A stretch of 64,000 nt of DNA from Planctomycetota bacterium (GTDB taxonomy: Bacteria; Planctomycetota; UBA1135; GCA-002686595). The notes under the pieces are model-generated. The model did not search any database and was not told where the DNA came from. It was given only the letters and a program-made list of their open reading frames with translations. Of the stretch, positions 24,825 through 33,183 are shown piece by piece (the first letter of the stretch is position 1; each line of letters starts with the position of its first letter). The stretch lies in assembly GCA_020638835.1 (NCBI GenBank), contig JACKHV010000001.1:806001-870000 (forward strand), read 5' to 3'. The translations under genes and the position numbers were made by a program.

Positions 24825-26909
24825 TCAGCGCGCGCGCTCGACCGCGGCCTGCGCCGCGGAGCGCAACAGCGCGCCCGTCGGGCTCTCGCTGACTTCCACG
24901 CTGAAGGGATCCTCGAGGAACTCCAGCGCGCGCTCGGGGGCGCCGCCGAAGTAGTAGTTCGCCGCGAGCAGCAAGCGAGCGTCCTCGTCGAGGAAGTGGT
25001 CGTCGAGGTACAGCTCGAGCTGCGCGAGTTGTTTCTCGAACTCGTGCGGGTCGGTGTAGAGGTCGCGCTTGTCGAACTGCATGTCCGCGAGCTCGGGCTC
25101 GAGCTCGAAGGCGCGACGCAGCGCGTAGGCGGCGTAGTGGTAGTCACCCGTCGCGAAGAGCGCGTCGGAGAGCACCAGGTACAGCACGCCGTCGTCGGGC
25201 GACAGCTCGATCGCCTTGGCGTAGTAGTGCACGGCGCGTCCGTACTGTCCGAGCTGGAAGGCGTCGTCGCCGAGTTGCAGGTAGCGGTCCGCGGAGCGAC
25301 GCAGGGCGTCGCCGGCCCCTGCGACCGCGGGCTCACCCGCGGCGCCGCCGCCCGCGACGACCTCGCCGCCGCCGTCGGCCGGGACCGTCTCTTCTTGGAC
25401 GTAGACGACTTCCGTGCGGCAGACCGTCGAGCCCCAGTAGCCGTAGCTCCACGGGTACCACCATCCGGCGTAGCAATACGAAGGGTAGTAGTAGTGGTAG
25501 TACGGGCGGTACCACCACCAGCACGCGTTCCACGCCCAGCCGCTGTAGCAGGAGTAGTACGACGGGTACGTGCACCACGACGGGCGGTAGCAGTCGTCCC
25601 AGTAGCTGTTGCCGGAGTAGATGCCGATGTCGGCGGACCAGCCGCCCCCCAGGTTGATGCCGAGCCCGATGCCGACGTTCAGCGCGAGCTCGGTCGCGAC
25701 CTGCGAGGCCTTGGCTTCGGAGCGGACGCGTTCGGCGAAGACGGGGTCGGCCTTGGCCTTGGCGCGGTAGGCGTCGCGGGCGTCCTTGGCGATCTCGCTG
25801 CGGCGCGCCGCTTGGCGGGCGTCCTTCTCGATCTGCGTCTTGCGGGCTGCCTGGCGCGCGTCACGCCGCGCTTCGCTGGCGCGCTCAGCGCGTTGCTCTC
25901 GATCGGCGCGCGCGCGTTCGACGCGGCGCTCGGAGAGCCGGGCGCGGTCGGGCGACGCGGCGTTCGTGCGGGAGCGCGTCGTGTCGTTGCGGTCGCGCGT
26001 TGCGTCACCGCTTTCGCGCCTCGTGGTGCGCGAGCGGTCCGCGCGTTCCGTGAGGTCGCGGCTCGTCCGCGTGCGCGAGTCGCGCGCGGAGCGCACGGCG
26101 GCGTCGCGGCCGGCGATGCGTGCGGCGTACAAGCGGTCGCGGTCGAGGGCTTCCGCGCGCTCGGTGCGCACGTCCTGCGCGTGGCGTTCGCGTTCACCCG
26201 CGTCGTAGCTGCGGGGGAAGCGCACGCGCGTCGGCTCCGGCGAAGAAGCGGGGCGCAAGTCCACGATCGGGTCGCGGTCTCGGGCGTCGGTGCTGGGCCG
26301 TCCGTAGGTCGTGCGGCCGCGCAGGTCTCCGCCGCCGGAGTTGTCGCGACCGAGCGGCGTGCTGCGCTCGGTGGTCGGACGCGAGCCGGAGAGCGCGTCG
26401 CGGATGCTGCCGGTCAGGCCGTCGGCGCGCCCGGTCGGCGGCGAGAGGTCGCGCGAGGAGTCGGCGCCGGGGCGCGCCGAGCCGGTCGCCCGCGAGCTGC
26501 CGCTCGAGCGGTCGACCAGGGAACCGCCGCTGGTGCGCGAGCTGCCGGTGGAGCGGCCCAGGGGTGAGTCGGCGCGCGGCGCGGCGGTTGGACGGGAGGT
26601 CGGACCGGCCGACGGGCGCGAGACGGGGGAGGGCGTGCTGGGTCGCGAGACGGGCGTCGAGCTCGGGCGGGAAGTCGGCGTCGAGCTGGGGCGCGAGACC
26701 GGGCTCGAAGGCCGCGAGACCGGGCTCGGCGAAGGCCGGGAGACCGGACGCGAACCGCCGACGCCCTGTCCCCCGCCGCTCGACCGCGTCGGTGTGGAGC
26801 CGCGCCCACCCCCCCGGGAGGCGCCGCGCTGGGTGGCCGAGGCCAGGTCCGCGCAGAGGCAGAGACCGAGGATCAAGCTGAGGGCGAGGGACAGGCGTCG
26901 GAACGGCAT
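24825..26909 (-). CDS. Exported low-complexity protein with Ser/Pro/Arg repeats, Tyr/Trp/Cys-rich segment and TPRs
   Basis: 694 aa from the ATG at 26909, which has GGAGA 7 nt upstream. Signal peptide (about 1-24, LALSLILGLCLCADLASA). Residues about 36-110 repeat SRPSS(P/T)PVSRPS-type units. About 120-420 is Arg/Asp/Ala/Ser-rich and highly charged. About 423-503 is remarkably aromatic (Tyr and Trp with spaced Cys, such as CWWWYRPYYHYYYP). The last about 150 residues are TPR-like. No enzyme signature. Probably a surface or periplasmic structural or adhesive protein; dityrosine or disulfide crosslinking is possible but speculative. The stop abuts the convergent kinase gene. Confidence 0.75.
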   Translation of the reverse strand: MPFRRLSLALSLILGLCLCADLASATQRGASRGGGRGSTPTRSSGGGQGVGGSRPVSRPSPSPVSRPSSPVSRPSSTPTSRPSSTPVSRPSTPSPVSRPSAGPTSRPTAAPRADSPLGRSTGSSRTSGGSLVDRSSGSSRATGSARPGADSSRDLSPPTGRADGLTGSIRDALSGSRPTTERSTPLGRDNSGGGDLRGRTTYGRPSTDARDRDPIVDLRPASSPEPTRVRFPRSYDAGERERHAQDVRTERAEALDRDRLYAARIAGRDAAVRSARDSRTRTSRDLTERADRSRTTRRESGDATRDRNDTTRSRTNAASPDRARLSERRVERARADREQRAERASEARRDARQAARKTQIEKDARQAARRSEIAKDARDAYRAKAKADPVFAERVRSEAKASQVATELALNVGIGLGINLGGGWSADIGIYSGNSYWDDCYRPSWCTYPSYYSCYSGWAWNACWWWYRPYYHYYYPSYCYAGWWYPWSYGYWGSTVCRTEVVYVQEETVPADGGGEVVAGGGAAGEPAVAGAGDALRRSADRYLQLGDDAFQLGQYGRAVHYYAKAIELSPDDGVLYLVLSDALFATGDYHYAAYALRRAFELEPELADMQFDKRDLYTDPHEFEKQLAQLELYLDDHFLDEDARLLLAANYYFGGAPERALEFLEDPFSVEVSESPTGALLRSAAQAAVERAR

Positions 26910-27051
26910 CGCGAATTCTCCGGCCCCGAAGGGCGTGGGTCGGCTGGAGACCCTCTTCAGCAAGCGGAATGCCCGGCCGCGGGCCGCGCTCCGGGGCCGT
27001 GAGGGGCCCTTCGCCCCGCCCGGTGTCCTCCGAAGAGGTCGGCCGGCGGGG

Positions 27052-28218
27052 TCACTCGTCCGCGGGGAGCAGGGGCAGCAGCACGCGCGCGCCGCCCGCC
27101 TCGTCCCAGCGTAGCTCGAAATCGCCCGCTCTGGCACCCACCGGCCGGCTCTCGGCGAGCCGGCGCAGGACGCCCCGGTCCAGCTGGCCGAAGGCCTCCA
27201 GCTCGCGCACGAGGGCCGGGCCGTCGGCGACCAGCTCGGCGCGCCAGCCGGGCGGCACCTCGTCGGGGGCGTCGACGCGCAGCACTAGGGCGCGGACGCG
27301 GCCGTCGGCGTCGAGCTCGAGCCCGGCCTCGGCCGCGCGCGCGCTGCCGCCCTCGCGCAGCTCGGCGGTCCACTCGAGGGCGGCCGCGAGGGCTTGCTCG
27401 CGACAGGCGACGACGTCGGGCGACGGCGCGTCCAGGGCGATCCGCCGCACGGCGCGCGCGGGGAGGTCGTGGTGCCGGAGCTCCGTCTTGCCGAGCCGGG
27501 CGGGGCCTTCCGCTCGCCGGTCGGGCGGCACGAAGAAGCAGTCGAGCAGGTCGCCGCGATGCTCGACCGCCGTCAGTTCTTCCGTCCAGACACGCCGGTC
27601 GCCGAGCCACAGCTCGAAGCCGGCGGGCCAGCGCGCGTCGGATCGCCAGCGCACGGCTTCGAAGCGCTCGCAGGGCTCGCCGTCCTCGTACGCGCTGGAG
27701 AAGCGGATGGGGCGCGCGGACGCGAGCGCGTCGGCGGCGAACTCCGCGCGCAGGGTGCCGTGCCCGACGACCTGCGCGACGCGCGCGGCGCCGTCCGGCT
27801 CCCACGCGAAGCCGTCCGGCCAGAGCAGGGCGGCGCGGCGCAGCTCGAACTGCAGCAGGGCTTGGTGCGCTTCGCGACCTTCCAACTCGTCCGAGGCGAC
27901 TTCGCCCGGCGCGAGAGCGAAGTAGCGCTCGCCCGCGCGGTAGCGCAGGAGGCGCGCGCCACGCTCGCGCTCCTCGCCGATCGCGCGCAGGCTCCAGCGC
28001 GCGCGGTCCGGGAAGAGGTAGTTCGCGACCAGCCGGTGCGGGCGGTCCTCGAGACCCTCGAAGCGCAGCGTCGAGGTGGCCGTCACGAGCCGCATCCCCG
28101 CGATCGGCGCGCGCGGCGCGAAGACGATCGGCGCCTCGTCCGCGGGCTTCGCCGGATCAGCGTCCTGGACCCGCGCGACGGGCAGGAGGAGCAGCAGGCA
28201 CAGGAGGGCGCAGCGCAT
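27052..28218 (-). CDS. Secreted protein of unknown function
   Basis: 388 aa. N-terminal signal peptide (CALLCLLLLLPVARVQ), then alternating hydrophobic beta-strand-like segments (LVTATSTLRFEGLEDRP, HRLVANYLFPDRARWSLR) suggesting a LolA- or DUF-type beta-barrel domain in the first 200 residues: GRDUP of outer-membrane lipoprotein carriers has a similar look, but I see no decisive motif. Codon bias is typical of the region. A TATGAT box lies 8 nt before the ATG. Confidence 0.7.
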   Translation of the reverse strand: MRCALLCLLLLLPVARVQDADPAKPADEAPIVFAPRAPIAGMRLVTATSTLRFEGLEDRPHRLVANYLFPDRARWSLRAIGEERERGARLLRYRAGERYFALAPGEVASDELEGREAHQALLQFELRRAALLWPDGFAWEPDGAARVAQVVGHGTLRAEFAADALASARPIRFSSAYEDGEPCERFEAVRWRSDARWPAGFELWLGDRRVWTEELTAVEHRGDLLDCFFVPPDRRAEGPARLGKTELRHHDLPARAVRRIALDAPSPDVVACREQALAAALEWTAELREGGSARAAEAGLELDADGRVRALVLRVDAPDEVPPGWRAELVADGPALVRELEAFGQLDRGVLRRLAESRPVGARAGDFELRWDEAGGARVLLPLLPADE

Positions 28219-28226
28219 CGCACTCC

Positions 28227-28232
28227 ATCATA
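28227..28232 (-). promoter_or_regulatory. -10-like box TATGAT, near-leaderless
   Basis: TATGAT on the minus strand, 8 nt before the ATG at 28218. GGAG follows the box directly, so this start could use a short Shine-Dalgarno only if transcription begins unusually early. Confidence 0.5.
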
Positions 28233-28242
28233 GGACGCGGAC

Positions 28243-29157
28243 TCACTCGACGGGCATGCGGTCGACCCACTCGCGCCACTTCTCGAGGTCGAGCTCGTAG
28301 TTGCGGCCCGAAAGGGCGGCGAGGTCGTCGAGGATCAGCATCTGGCGGTTCTTCGGCGAGCTGGCGAGCGCGTCGAAGAGCAGGTGCGCGGCGTGGCCCT
28401 TCGCGTGCGAGTCCTTGGTGCCGATGTAGCCGATCGCGCGCGCGGCGGCCGAGGCGACGAGCGGGTAGCGATCGTAGAGCAGGCCGGAGATCTCGGTCAA
28501 CGAGTCCGCGTCGACGAGCTGCGCGAGGATCAGCGCGCACTGCGAGCGCACCATCGGTTCCTCGTCCGTCAGGCCGATCCGCGCACTGCCCCGCGCGCAG
28601 TCCGTCTCGTCGTAGGCGCCGGCCTGCAGGACGTTGAGCAGCGCGTTCGCGGCCCCCCAGCGGTGCGCGGACTCCGGCGCCGTGCTGAGGATCTCGCACA
28701 GCGGGGCGGTGGGCGTGTCGCGGGACTGCAGCACGCCGAGCGACATCAGCGCGTTCGTCACCACCTTTGGGTTCTGGTCGTCGAGCGCCGCGATCAGCGG
28801 GCTGAGCACGTCGGGGTTGCCCGAGAAGCCGAGCGCGCCGGCCGCGACGATGCGGTTCTGCGGCGGACCGCTCTGCAGCTCGGTGATCAGTTCCAGCCGG
28901 CGCTCGTTGACCTTCTGCATCAGGTGCAGCTCGAGCAGGTCCTGCTTGCTGCGGTCTTCGCGGGTCGAGGCGGAGACGGTCTTGGTCGTCCAGGCTTGCA
29001 GCCAGCTCGAGAGTTCCGACAGGAACAGGCCGATGCTCTTGTCCTGCGGGCTGGTCGTCTCGATCGGCGTGTAGGGTTCGGCGTTCAGTTCCTCGGCCTT
29101 GCGCGTGGAGCTGCAGGCGGCGAGGAGGAGCAGGAGGAGCAGGGGCTTCGCGCGCAT
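28243..29157 (-). CDS. HEAT-repeat lipoprotein
   Basis: 304 aa from the ATG at 29157. Lipobox LLLAACSS. From about residue 100 there are HEAT/armadillo-like helix pairs: RIVAAGALGFSGNPDVLSPL, KVVTNALMSLGVLQSRDT, HRWGAANALLNVLQAGA, VRSQCALILAQLVDADSL and VASAAARAIGYIGTKDSHAK. Such lipoproteins act as binding scaffolds; no partner is evident. No TANNNT box or strong Shine-Dalgarno could be seen before the start. Confidence 0.8.
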   Translation of the reverse strand: MRAKPLLLLLLLAACSSTRKAEELNAEPYTPIETTSPQDKSIGLFLSELSSWLQAWTTKTVSASTREDRSKQDLLELHLMQKVNERRLELITELQSGPPQNRIVAAGALGFSGNPDVLSPLIAALDDQNPKVVTNALMSLGVLQSRDTPTAPLCEILSTAPESAHRWGAANALLNVLQAGAYDETDCARGSARIGLTDEEPMVRSQCALILAQLVDADSLTEISGLLYDRYPLVASAAARAIGYIGTKDSHAKGHAAHLLFDALASSPKNRQMLILDDLAALSGRNYELDLEKWREWVDRMPVE

Positions 29158-29261
29158 GGGGTCGTCGTTTCGTCGGGGTGCGGGAGGGGGACGCGCTCGC
29201 GCTCCCGGTCTTCCCTGAAAGCTGCGGGGCTTCGGCGGACCTCCGGGTCGCGGAGGCAGGG

Positions 29262-29267
29262 TACAAT
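29262..29267 (+). promoter_or_regulatory. Candidate -10 box TACAAT
   Basis: TACAAT about 47 nt before the ATG of the amino-acid dehydrogenase gene, leaving a leader of about 40 nt that contains AGGA 8 nt before the start. Confidence 0.45.
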
Positions 29268-29314
29268 GACGGAATGCGCTGCGGCGAGCCAACTCGGGCC
29301 GCAGGACCACGCCG

Positions 29315-30367
29315 ATGGAGATCCACGTCCTCGACGCCATGGCCCGCGAGGGCTTCGAGCAAGTCATCGCGCTGCACGACCGCAAGTCCGGTCTGCGGGC
29401 GTTCCTGGGCTTGCACGACACCTCCGCGGGGCCGGCCTTCGGCGGCGTCCGGCGCTGGCACTACCGCGACGAGCGGGAAGCCCTGCGCGACTGCCTGCGC
29501 CTCGCCTCGGCCATGTCGCACAAGACGGCGCTCGCGGAACTGCCGGCGGGCGGCGGCAAGCTCGTCGCCCTGGACCTCCCGGGGGTCGACTGGGAGCAGG
29601 CCTACAAGTACATCGGCCGCGAGGTCGAGCGCCTCGGCGGGCGCTTCTACACCGGGCCGGACGTCGGCACCGGCGCGCGCGAGCTGGGCTGGATCGCCTC
29701 CGAGACCGGCTACGTGACGCGCCCGGACGAGTCGGGCCCGGGCGAGCTGCCCGAGTCGACCGCCGTCGGTGTCTTCGCAGGGATGGGCACCGCGCTGCGC
29801 TTGCTCGACGGCGACGAGGACTGGTCGCGGCGCACCGTCGTCGTGCAGGGACTCGGCGAGGTCGGGGAGCGCTTGGCGCGGCACCTCGTGCGGGTCGGAG
29901 CGTCCGTTGTCGCTTCCGACATCGACGGGGACCGCGCGGAGCGCGTCGCGGACGAGCTGGGCATCGAGCTCGTCGACCCCAGCCACGAGCTGGACGTCGA
30001 GTGCGACGTCTTCTCGCCCTGCGCGATGGGCGGCATCGTCCACGACCTCTCGCTCGCGAGGCTGCGCTGTCGCGTGGTCGCCGGCGCGGCGAACAACATC
30101 CTTGCCCGGCCCGAACACGGCGACCGGCTGCACGAGCGCGGCATTCTGTTCGTGCCGGACTTCATCGTGAACGCGGGCGCGCTGATCCGCGGCGCGATCT
30201 TCCACCTCGAGGGACGCCGCGAACCCGTCGGTTCGATCGGCGAGCGCGTCGCCGTCGCGACGCTCGCGGTGCTCGACCGCGCCGTGCAAGAGGGACTACC
30301 GCCGGCGAGGGTCGCGGCCTTGGAAGCCGAGGATCGCCTCGAACGGCGTCGTTCGCAGAAAGAATGA
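29315..30367 (+). CDS. Leucine/valine dehydrogenase-like amino-acid dehydrogenase
   Basis: 350 aa. Glu/Leu/Phe/Val dehydrogenase fold: substrate Lys70 (SHKTALA), catalytic Lys82 (PAGGGKLVALD), Asp116 in TGPDVGTG, NAD-binding GLGEVG (179-184) with SDIDGDR as the second strand, and AGAANNILA. Numbers match Bacillus leucine dehydrogenase (K68, K80) almost exactly. The enzyme interconverts branched-chain amino acids and 2-oxo acids with NAD+. Leu versus Val versus Phe preference cannot be settled by eye. AGGA 8 nt before the ATG supports the start. Confidence 0.9.
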   Translation: MEIHVLDAMAREGFEQVIALHDRKSGLRAFLGLHDTSAGPAFGGVRRWHYRDEREALRDCLRLASAMSHKTALAELPAGGGKLVALDLPGVDWEQAYKYIGREVERLGGRFYTGPDVGTGARELGWIASETGYVTRPDESGPGELPESTAVGVFAGMGTALRLLDGDEDWSRRTVVVQGLGEVGERLARHLVRVGASVVASDIDGDRAERVADELGIELVDPSHELDVECDVFSPCAMGGIVHDLSLARLRCRVVAGAANNILARPEHGDRLHERGILFVPDFIVNAGALIRGAIFHLEGRREPVGSIGERVAVATLAVLDRAVQEGLPPARVAALEAEDRLERRRSQKE

Positions 30368-30440
30368 TCTGCGCGCGGGACTTCGCCTCCGGTCTTTCGT
30401 ACTTCCAAGAGACCGAACCTCCGGCCACGTTCCGCACGCC

Positions 30441-31511
30441 ATGATCCGCGAACTGCTCCTGCCCGTCCTGTTGTTCCCCTTGACCGTCGGCTTCCAGGCG
30501 GACGGTTCGTCGACGGGCTCCGCCGTCTCGGGGAACGACGGGAAGCCGACGGAAGCCTCCGCCTCGCGGGCCTCGCAGCTGCCCGAGGAGAGCCTGCTGA
30601 TCGAGCGCGGCGAGGGGCAGCTCCCGCTGCGTATCCCGGCCGCCGAGGAACTCGAGTTCCGCGTGCTCGTCGACCTGGGCATCGGCGACGTGAACGTCGG
30701 TACGGTCACGCTCACGAGCGGAATCGAGCCCTATCGTGCCGGGTTGCCGATTCCCGGTGCGCAGGTCGGGGGCGAACAGCAGAGCGGTTGGCTGCGGAGC
30801 AACGCGCGCGGCGGACACCTCGGCTACGAGCTCGACCACGAGCTCAAGACCACCTACCAGCCGGTGGACTTCCCGCGCATCTTCCACCGCGACACGCAGA
30901 CCGGCACCGAGAACCGCAAGCGCGAGATCAAGATCGGTGAGCGCGACGGGAAGACCATCTCGACCTTCCAGGACGACGGACACTGCGAAGGTTGCGAGCG
31001 CCCCGAACACGTCGTCTCGTCGACCTTGCCGTGGGGGAAGGACCACCACTGCAAGAAGTGCAAGCGCGGCGAGCACCGCGTCTGGAAGGAGATCCAGACG
31101 CGCGACGTGCCGCCGAACACCGTCGACATGCTCGGCGCGATCTACCTCTCGCGCACGCTGCTCGTCGAGGGCCTCGAGGAGACGACGGTTCCGATGCTCG
31201 ACAAGACGCGCCTCTGGAACGTCACGCTGCGTCCCGGCGGGACCAAGGCGCTGAACACGAAGGCCGGCCGCTTCGAGTGCAGGGAGATCCTGCTCGAGAC
31301 GACGCTCCCCGAAGGCGAGGACCCGGGCGACCGCGGCTTCTCCGGCATCTTCGGCATCCGCGGCGAGATCCACATCTGGGCCGAAGCGCTCACCGGCGTG
31401 CCCGTGATGATCGAGGGCGAGGTGCCGGTCGGCGGTCTGTTCACGCTCGACGTGCAGGTCGAGCTGACGGAACACCGCGGGACGCCGGCGGCGTTCCAGG
31501 CGCAGGAGTAG
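30441..31511 (+). CDS. Secreted DUF3108-like protein with four-cysteine insert
   Basis: 356 aa. Signal peptide (LLLPVLLFPLTVGFQ). The C-terminal part, with NTKAGRFECREILLE, IWAEALTGVPVMIEGEVPVGGLFTLDVQVEL, resembles DUF3108 beta-proteins of the periplasm. In the middle, about 180-207, is HCEGCERPEH followed by DHHCKKCKRGEH, a C-x2-C ... C-x2-C arrangement with flanking His that looks like a zinc- or heme-free metal knuckle; there is no CxxCH. Function unknown. Downstream, the transcript runs into the giant hairpin at 31525-31632. Confidence 0.7.
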   Translation: MIRELLLPVLLFPLTVGFQADGSSTGSAVSGNDGKPTEASASRASQLPEESLLIERGEGQLPLRIPAAEELEFRVLVDLGIGDVNVGTVTLTSGIEPYRAGLPIPGAQVGGEQQSGWLRSNARGGHLGYELDHELKTTYQPVDFPRIFHRDTQTGTENRKREIKIGERDGKTISTFQDDGHCEGCERPEHVVSSTLPWGKDHHCKKCKRGEHRVWKEIQTRDVPPNTVDMLGAIYLSRTLLVEGLEETTVPMLDKTRLWNVTLRPGGTKALNTKAGRFECREILLETTLPEGEDPGDRGFSGIFGIRGEIHIWAEALTGVPVMIEGEVPVGGLFTLDVQVELTEHRGTPAAFQAQE

Positions 31512-31524
31512 TCGCGCCGCGCGC

Positions 31525-31632
31525 GTTGGTACGGAACCAGGTTCCTTTCCTCACACCCGCGCGGAGATCGCAGCGCCAAGGCGCTGTGATCTCCGCGCGG
31601 GTGTGAGGAAAGGAACCTGGTTCCGTACTAAC
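31525..31632. repeat. Giant palindrome, 53-bp arms with 2-nt loop
   Basis: Left arm 31525-31577 and right arm 31580-31632 are complementary at 51 of 53 positions, with AA as the loop. The two non-Watson-Crick positions are G-T, so plus-strand RNA would pair along its full length. The arms include the inner palindrome GGAACCAGGTTCC. It lies between the convergent stops at 31511 (+) and 31666 (-), so it may terminate both, but it is much longer than normal terminators. Confidence 0.9.
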
Positions 31633-31665
31633 GGACCCGGTCCGGTACCAGAGTCCGCACCATCG

Positions 31666-32772
31666 TCACTCGAACTCGCCGCTGACCGGCAACGCGTCCG
31701 GCCGCACCGGCGACGCGACGACCGTCGCCGTGCCCGAGCCGTCGTTCAGCCGGAACTCCGTGCCGACGGCTTGGTGCCGGCGCTTCACGTAGGCGAGCAC
31801 GATGCCGCCGTCGAGTTCGAATGAGTACGCCCAGCTCGTCACGACGCCGAGCGCGCGCCACTCGTCCTTCTGTTCGTCGTGGCGCTCGAGCTGCGTGCCC
31901 GGCGCGACGGGATCGTCGTGGCTCACGCGCAGGCAGACGAGGCGCTTGTTCAAGCCGCCGTAGGTGTCGATCTTCGCCACGACCTCCTGCCCGATGTAAC
32001 AGCCCTTTTCGAGGCTGAACGCGGACTCGAGTCGCGCTTCCTGCGGGTAGACCGTGTCGTCGATGTCGACGCCGGCCTCCGCGGCGCACGCTTCCGCGCG
32101 CAGCGAGTCGGCGACGACGCGTCCCGCCGGGCGTGCGCCCGTGGTCATGAGCGCCTTCCAGACTGGCTGGACACCGGCCGCGCCGGCGTCGACGCGCCAA
32201 GCGTCGGAGCCGAAGCGCTCGACGTGCGTGACGCGGATCGCCGTGCCGTCCCGTTCGCAGTCGACCGACGCGTATCGCTCCGTCGGAGCCGCGACGCCGA
32301 GCGCCTTCTCGAGCACCTCGGTCGCGCGCGGACCGACGAGGCAGAGCGGCGCGTGCGCTTCGGAGACGTCCGCGAGCTCGATCGCCTCGGCGAACAGGAA
32401 CATGTCGAGCGCTTGCACCAGGCGCGGCGCGTCGCCGGGAGCCGTCGAGAGCGTGAAGCCCGCCTCGGTGCGTGCGACGTCGAACAAGAAGCGCACCTTG
32501 CCTTGCGGGCTGAGCAGCATGTTGCGCACGCCCTGTCCCGGCACGAGGTCCAGCACGCGGTTCGCGAGCAGGCGGTGCAGGAACTCCGGAGCTTCGGCCC
32601 CGTCCACCCGCACCGCGCCGCGATCGCACTCGTCGAACAGCACCGCGGACTCGCGCGCCGCCCGGTACTCGCCGGGCACGTCGCCGTAGGTCAGGAGGGG
32701 AGCAGGCGTTCCGGCGGGCAGGAGGCGCGCACCGGCCGCTTCGTGCAGCGCGAGCAGGGGGGAGGCGTTCAC
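31666..32772 (-). CDS. YgfZ/GcvT-like folate-binding protein
   Basis: 368 aa from a GTG at 32772; no ATG lies near the conserved N-terminus, and the sequence upstream looks non-coding. The YgfZ signature K-G-C-Y-x-G-Q-E is present as KGCYIGQEVVAK. Folate-binding GcvT-type segments include LLSPQGKVRFLFDV and LVGPRATEVLEKALGV. YgfZ proteins bind tetrahydrofolate and help maturation or repair of Fe-S clusters, for example in radical-SAM tRNA-modifying enzymes. A TATCAT at 32824-32829 on the minus strand could be its -10, with a leader of about 40 nt. Confidence 0.85.
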   Translation of the reverse strand: MNASPLLALHEAAGARLLPAGTPAPLLTYGDVPGEYRAARESAVLFDECDRGAVRVDGAEAPEFLHRLLANRVLDLVPGQGVRNMLLSPQGKVRFLFDVARTEAGFTLSTAPGDAPRLVQALDMFLFAEAIELADVSEAHAPLCLVGPRATEVLEKALGVAAPTERYASVDCERDGTAIRVTHVERFGSDAWRVDAGAAGVQPVWKALMTTGARPAGRVVADSLRAEACAAEAGVDIDDTVYPQEARLESAFSLEKGCYIGQEVVAKIDTYGGLNKRLVCLRVSHDDPVAPGTQLERHDEQKDEWRALGVVTSWAYSFELDGGIVLAYVKRRHQAVGTEFRLNDGSGTATVVASPVRPDALPVSGEFE

Positions 32773-33183
32773 GTCGAGCGAGGGTTTGGAAGCGCGCGGT
32801 GCGCGCGCTTCGGGCGCAGGATGATAGTCGGTGCGACTCGCGCATCGAGTGCTCGCGCGGGACTTCGATGCAGGCTCGCCGAGCTCGCCGCGAACGATCT
32901 CCCGCGCGAGTCGGTCTCGGTCCCTAGGGGGAGCAACCAAGAGATATCAAGATCGCCAGATCTCTCGCAATTCCGAGCCGGATCCAAAAAGGGCGCCGCG
33001 CCGATCCGCTCCCAGCTTGACTTGCCTTCACACCCCTGCACACTCGTCGCACCACTCGGCTCCATCCCCGCCGGGTTCCCTCTCTTAAGGTCCCCCCCCG
33101 CGATCGCTTCACGGTGCGCTCCACGCCCTTCTCGTGGACTCGCCGCCGCCGCGGTAGGAGCGGTCCGTCGAGGAGTGATCTCC
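32773..33183. other. Divergent intergenic region with AT-richer island and promoters
   Basis: 411 bp between the YgfZ-like gene and the cytochrome c gene. It holds a minus-strand TATCAT, an unusually AT-rich stretch around 32930-32990 containing CCTAGG and an AGAGAT/ATCTCT dyad that could be an operator, a TTGACT-16-CACACT promoter candidate, and TAAGGT at 33086-33091 as a second -10 candidate. GAGGAG precedes the ATG at 33184 by 8 nt. No gene is apparent. Confidence 0.55.
33017..33044 (+). promoter_or_regulatory. Candidate sigma-70 promoter for the respiratory block
   Basis: TTGACT at 33017-33022, 16-nt spacer, CACACT at 33039-33044. A good -35 with a weak -10; would give a leader of about 130 nt before the cytochrome c gene. 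Confidence 0.35.

Noticed and set aside
29274..29717. ATG 6 nt after the TACAAT box, which would give a leaderless frame
   Set aside because: It is out of frame with the leucine-dehydrogenase-like gene and translates to Ser/Arg-rich shadow sequence; the ATG at 29315 has AGGA and conserved residues.
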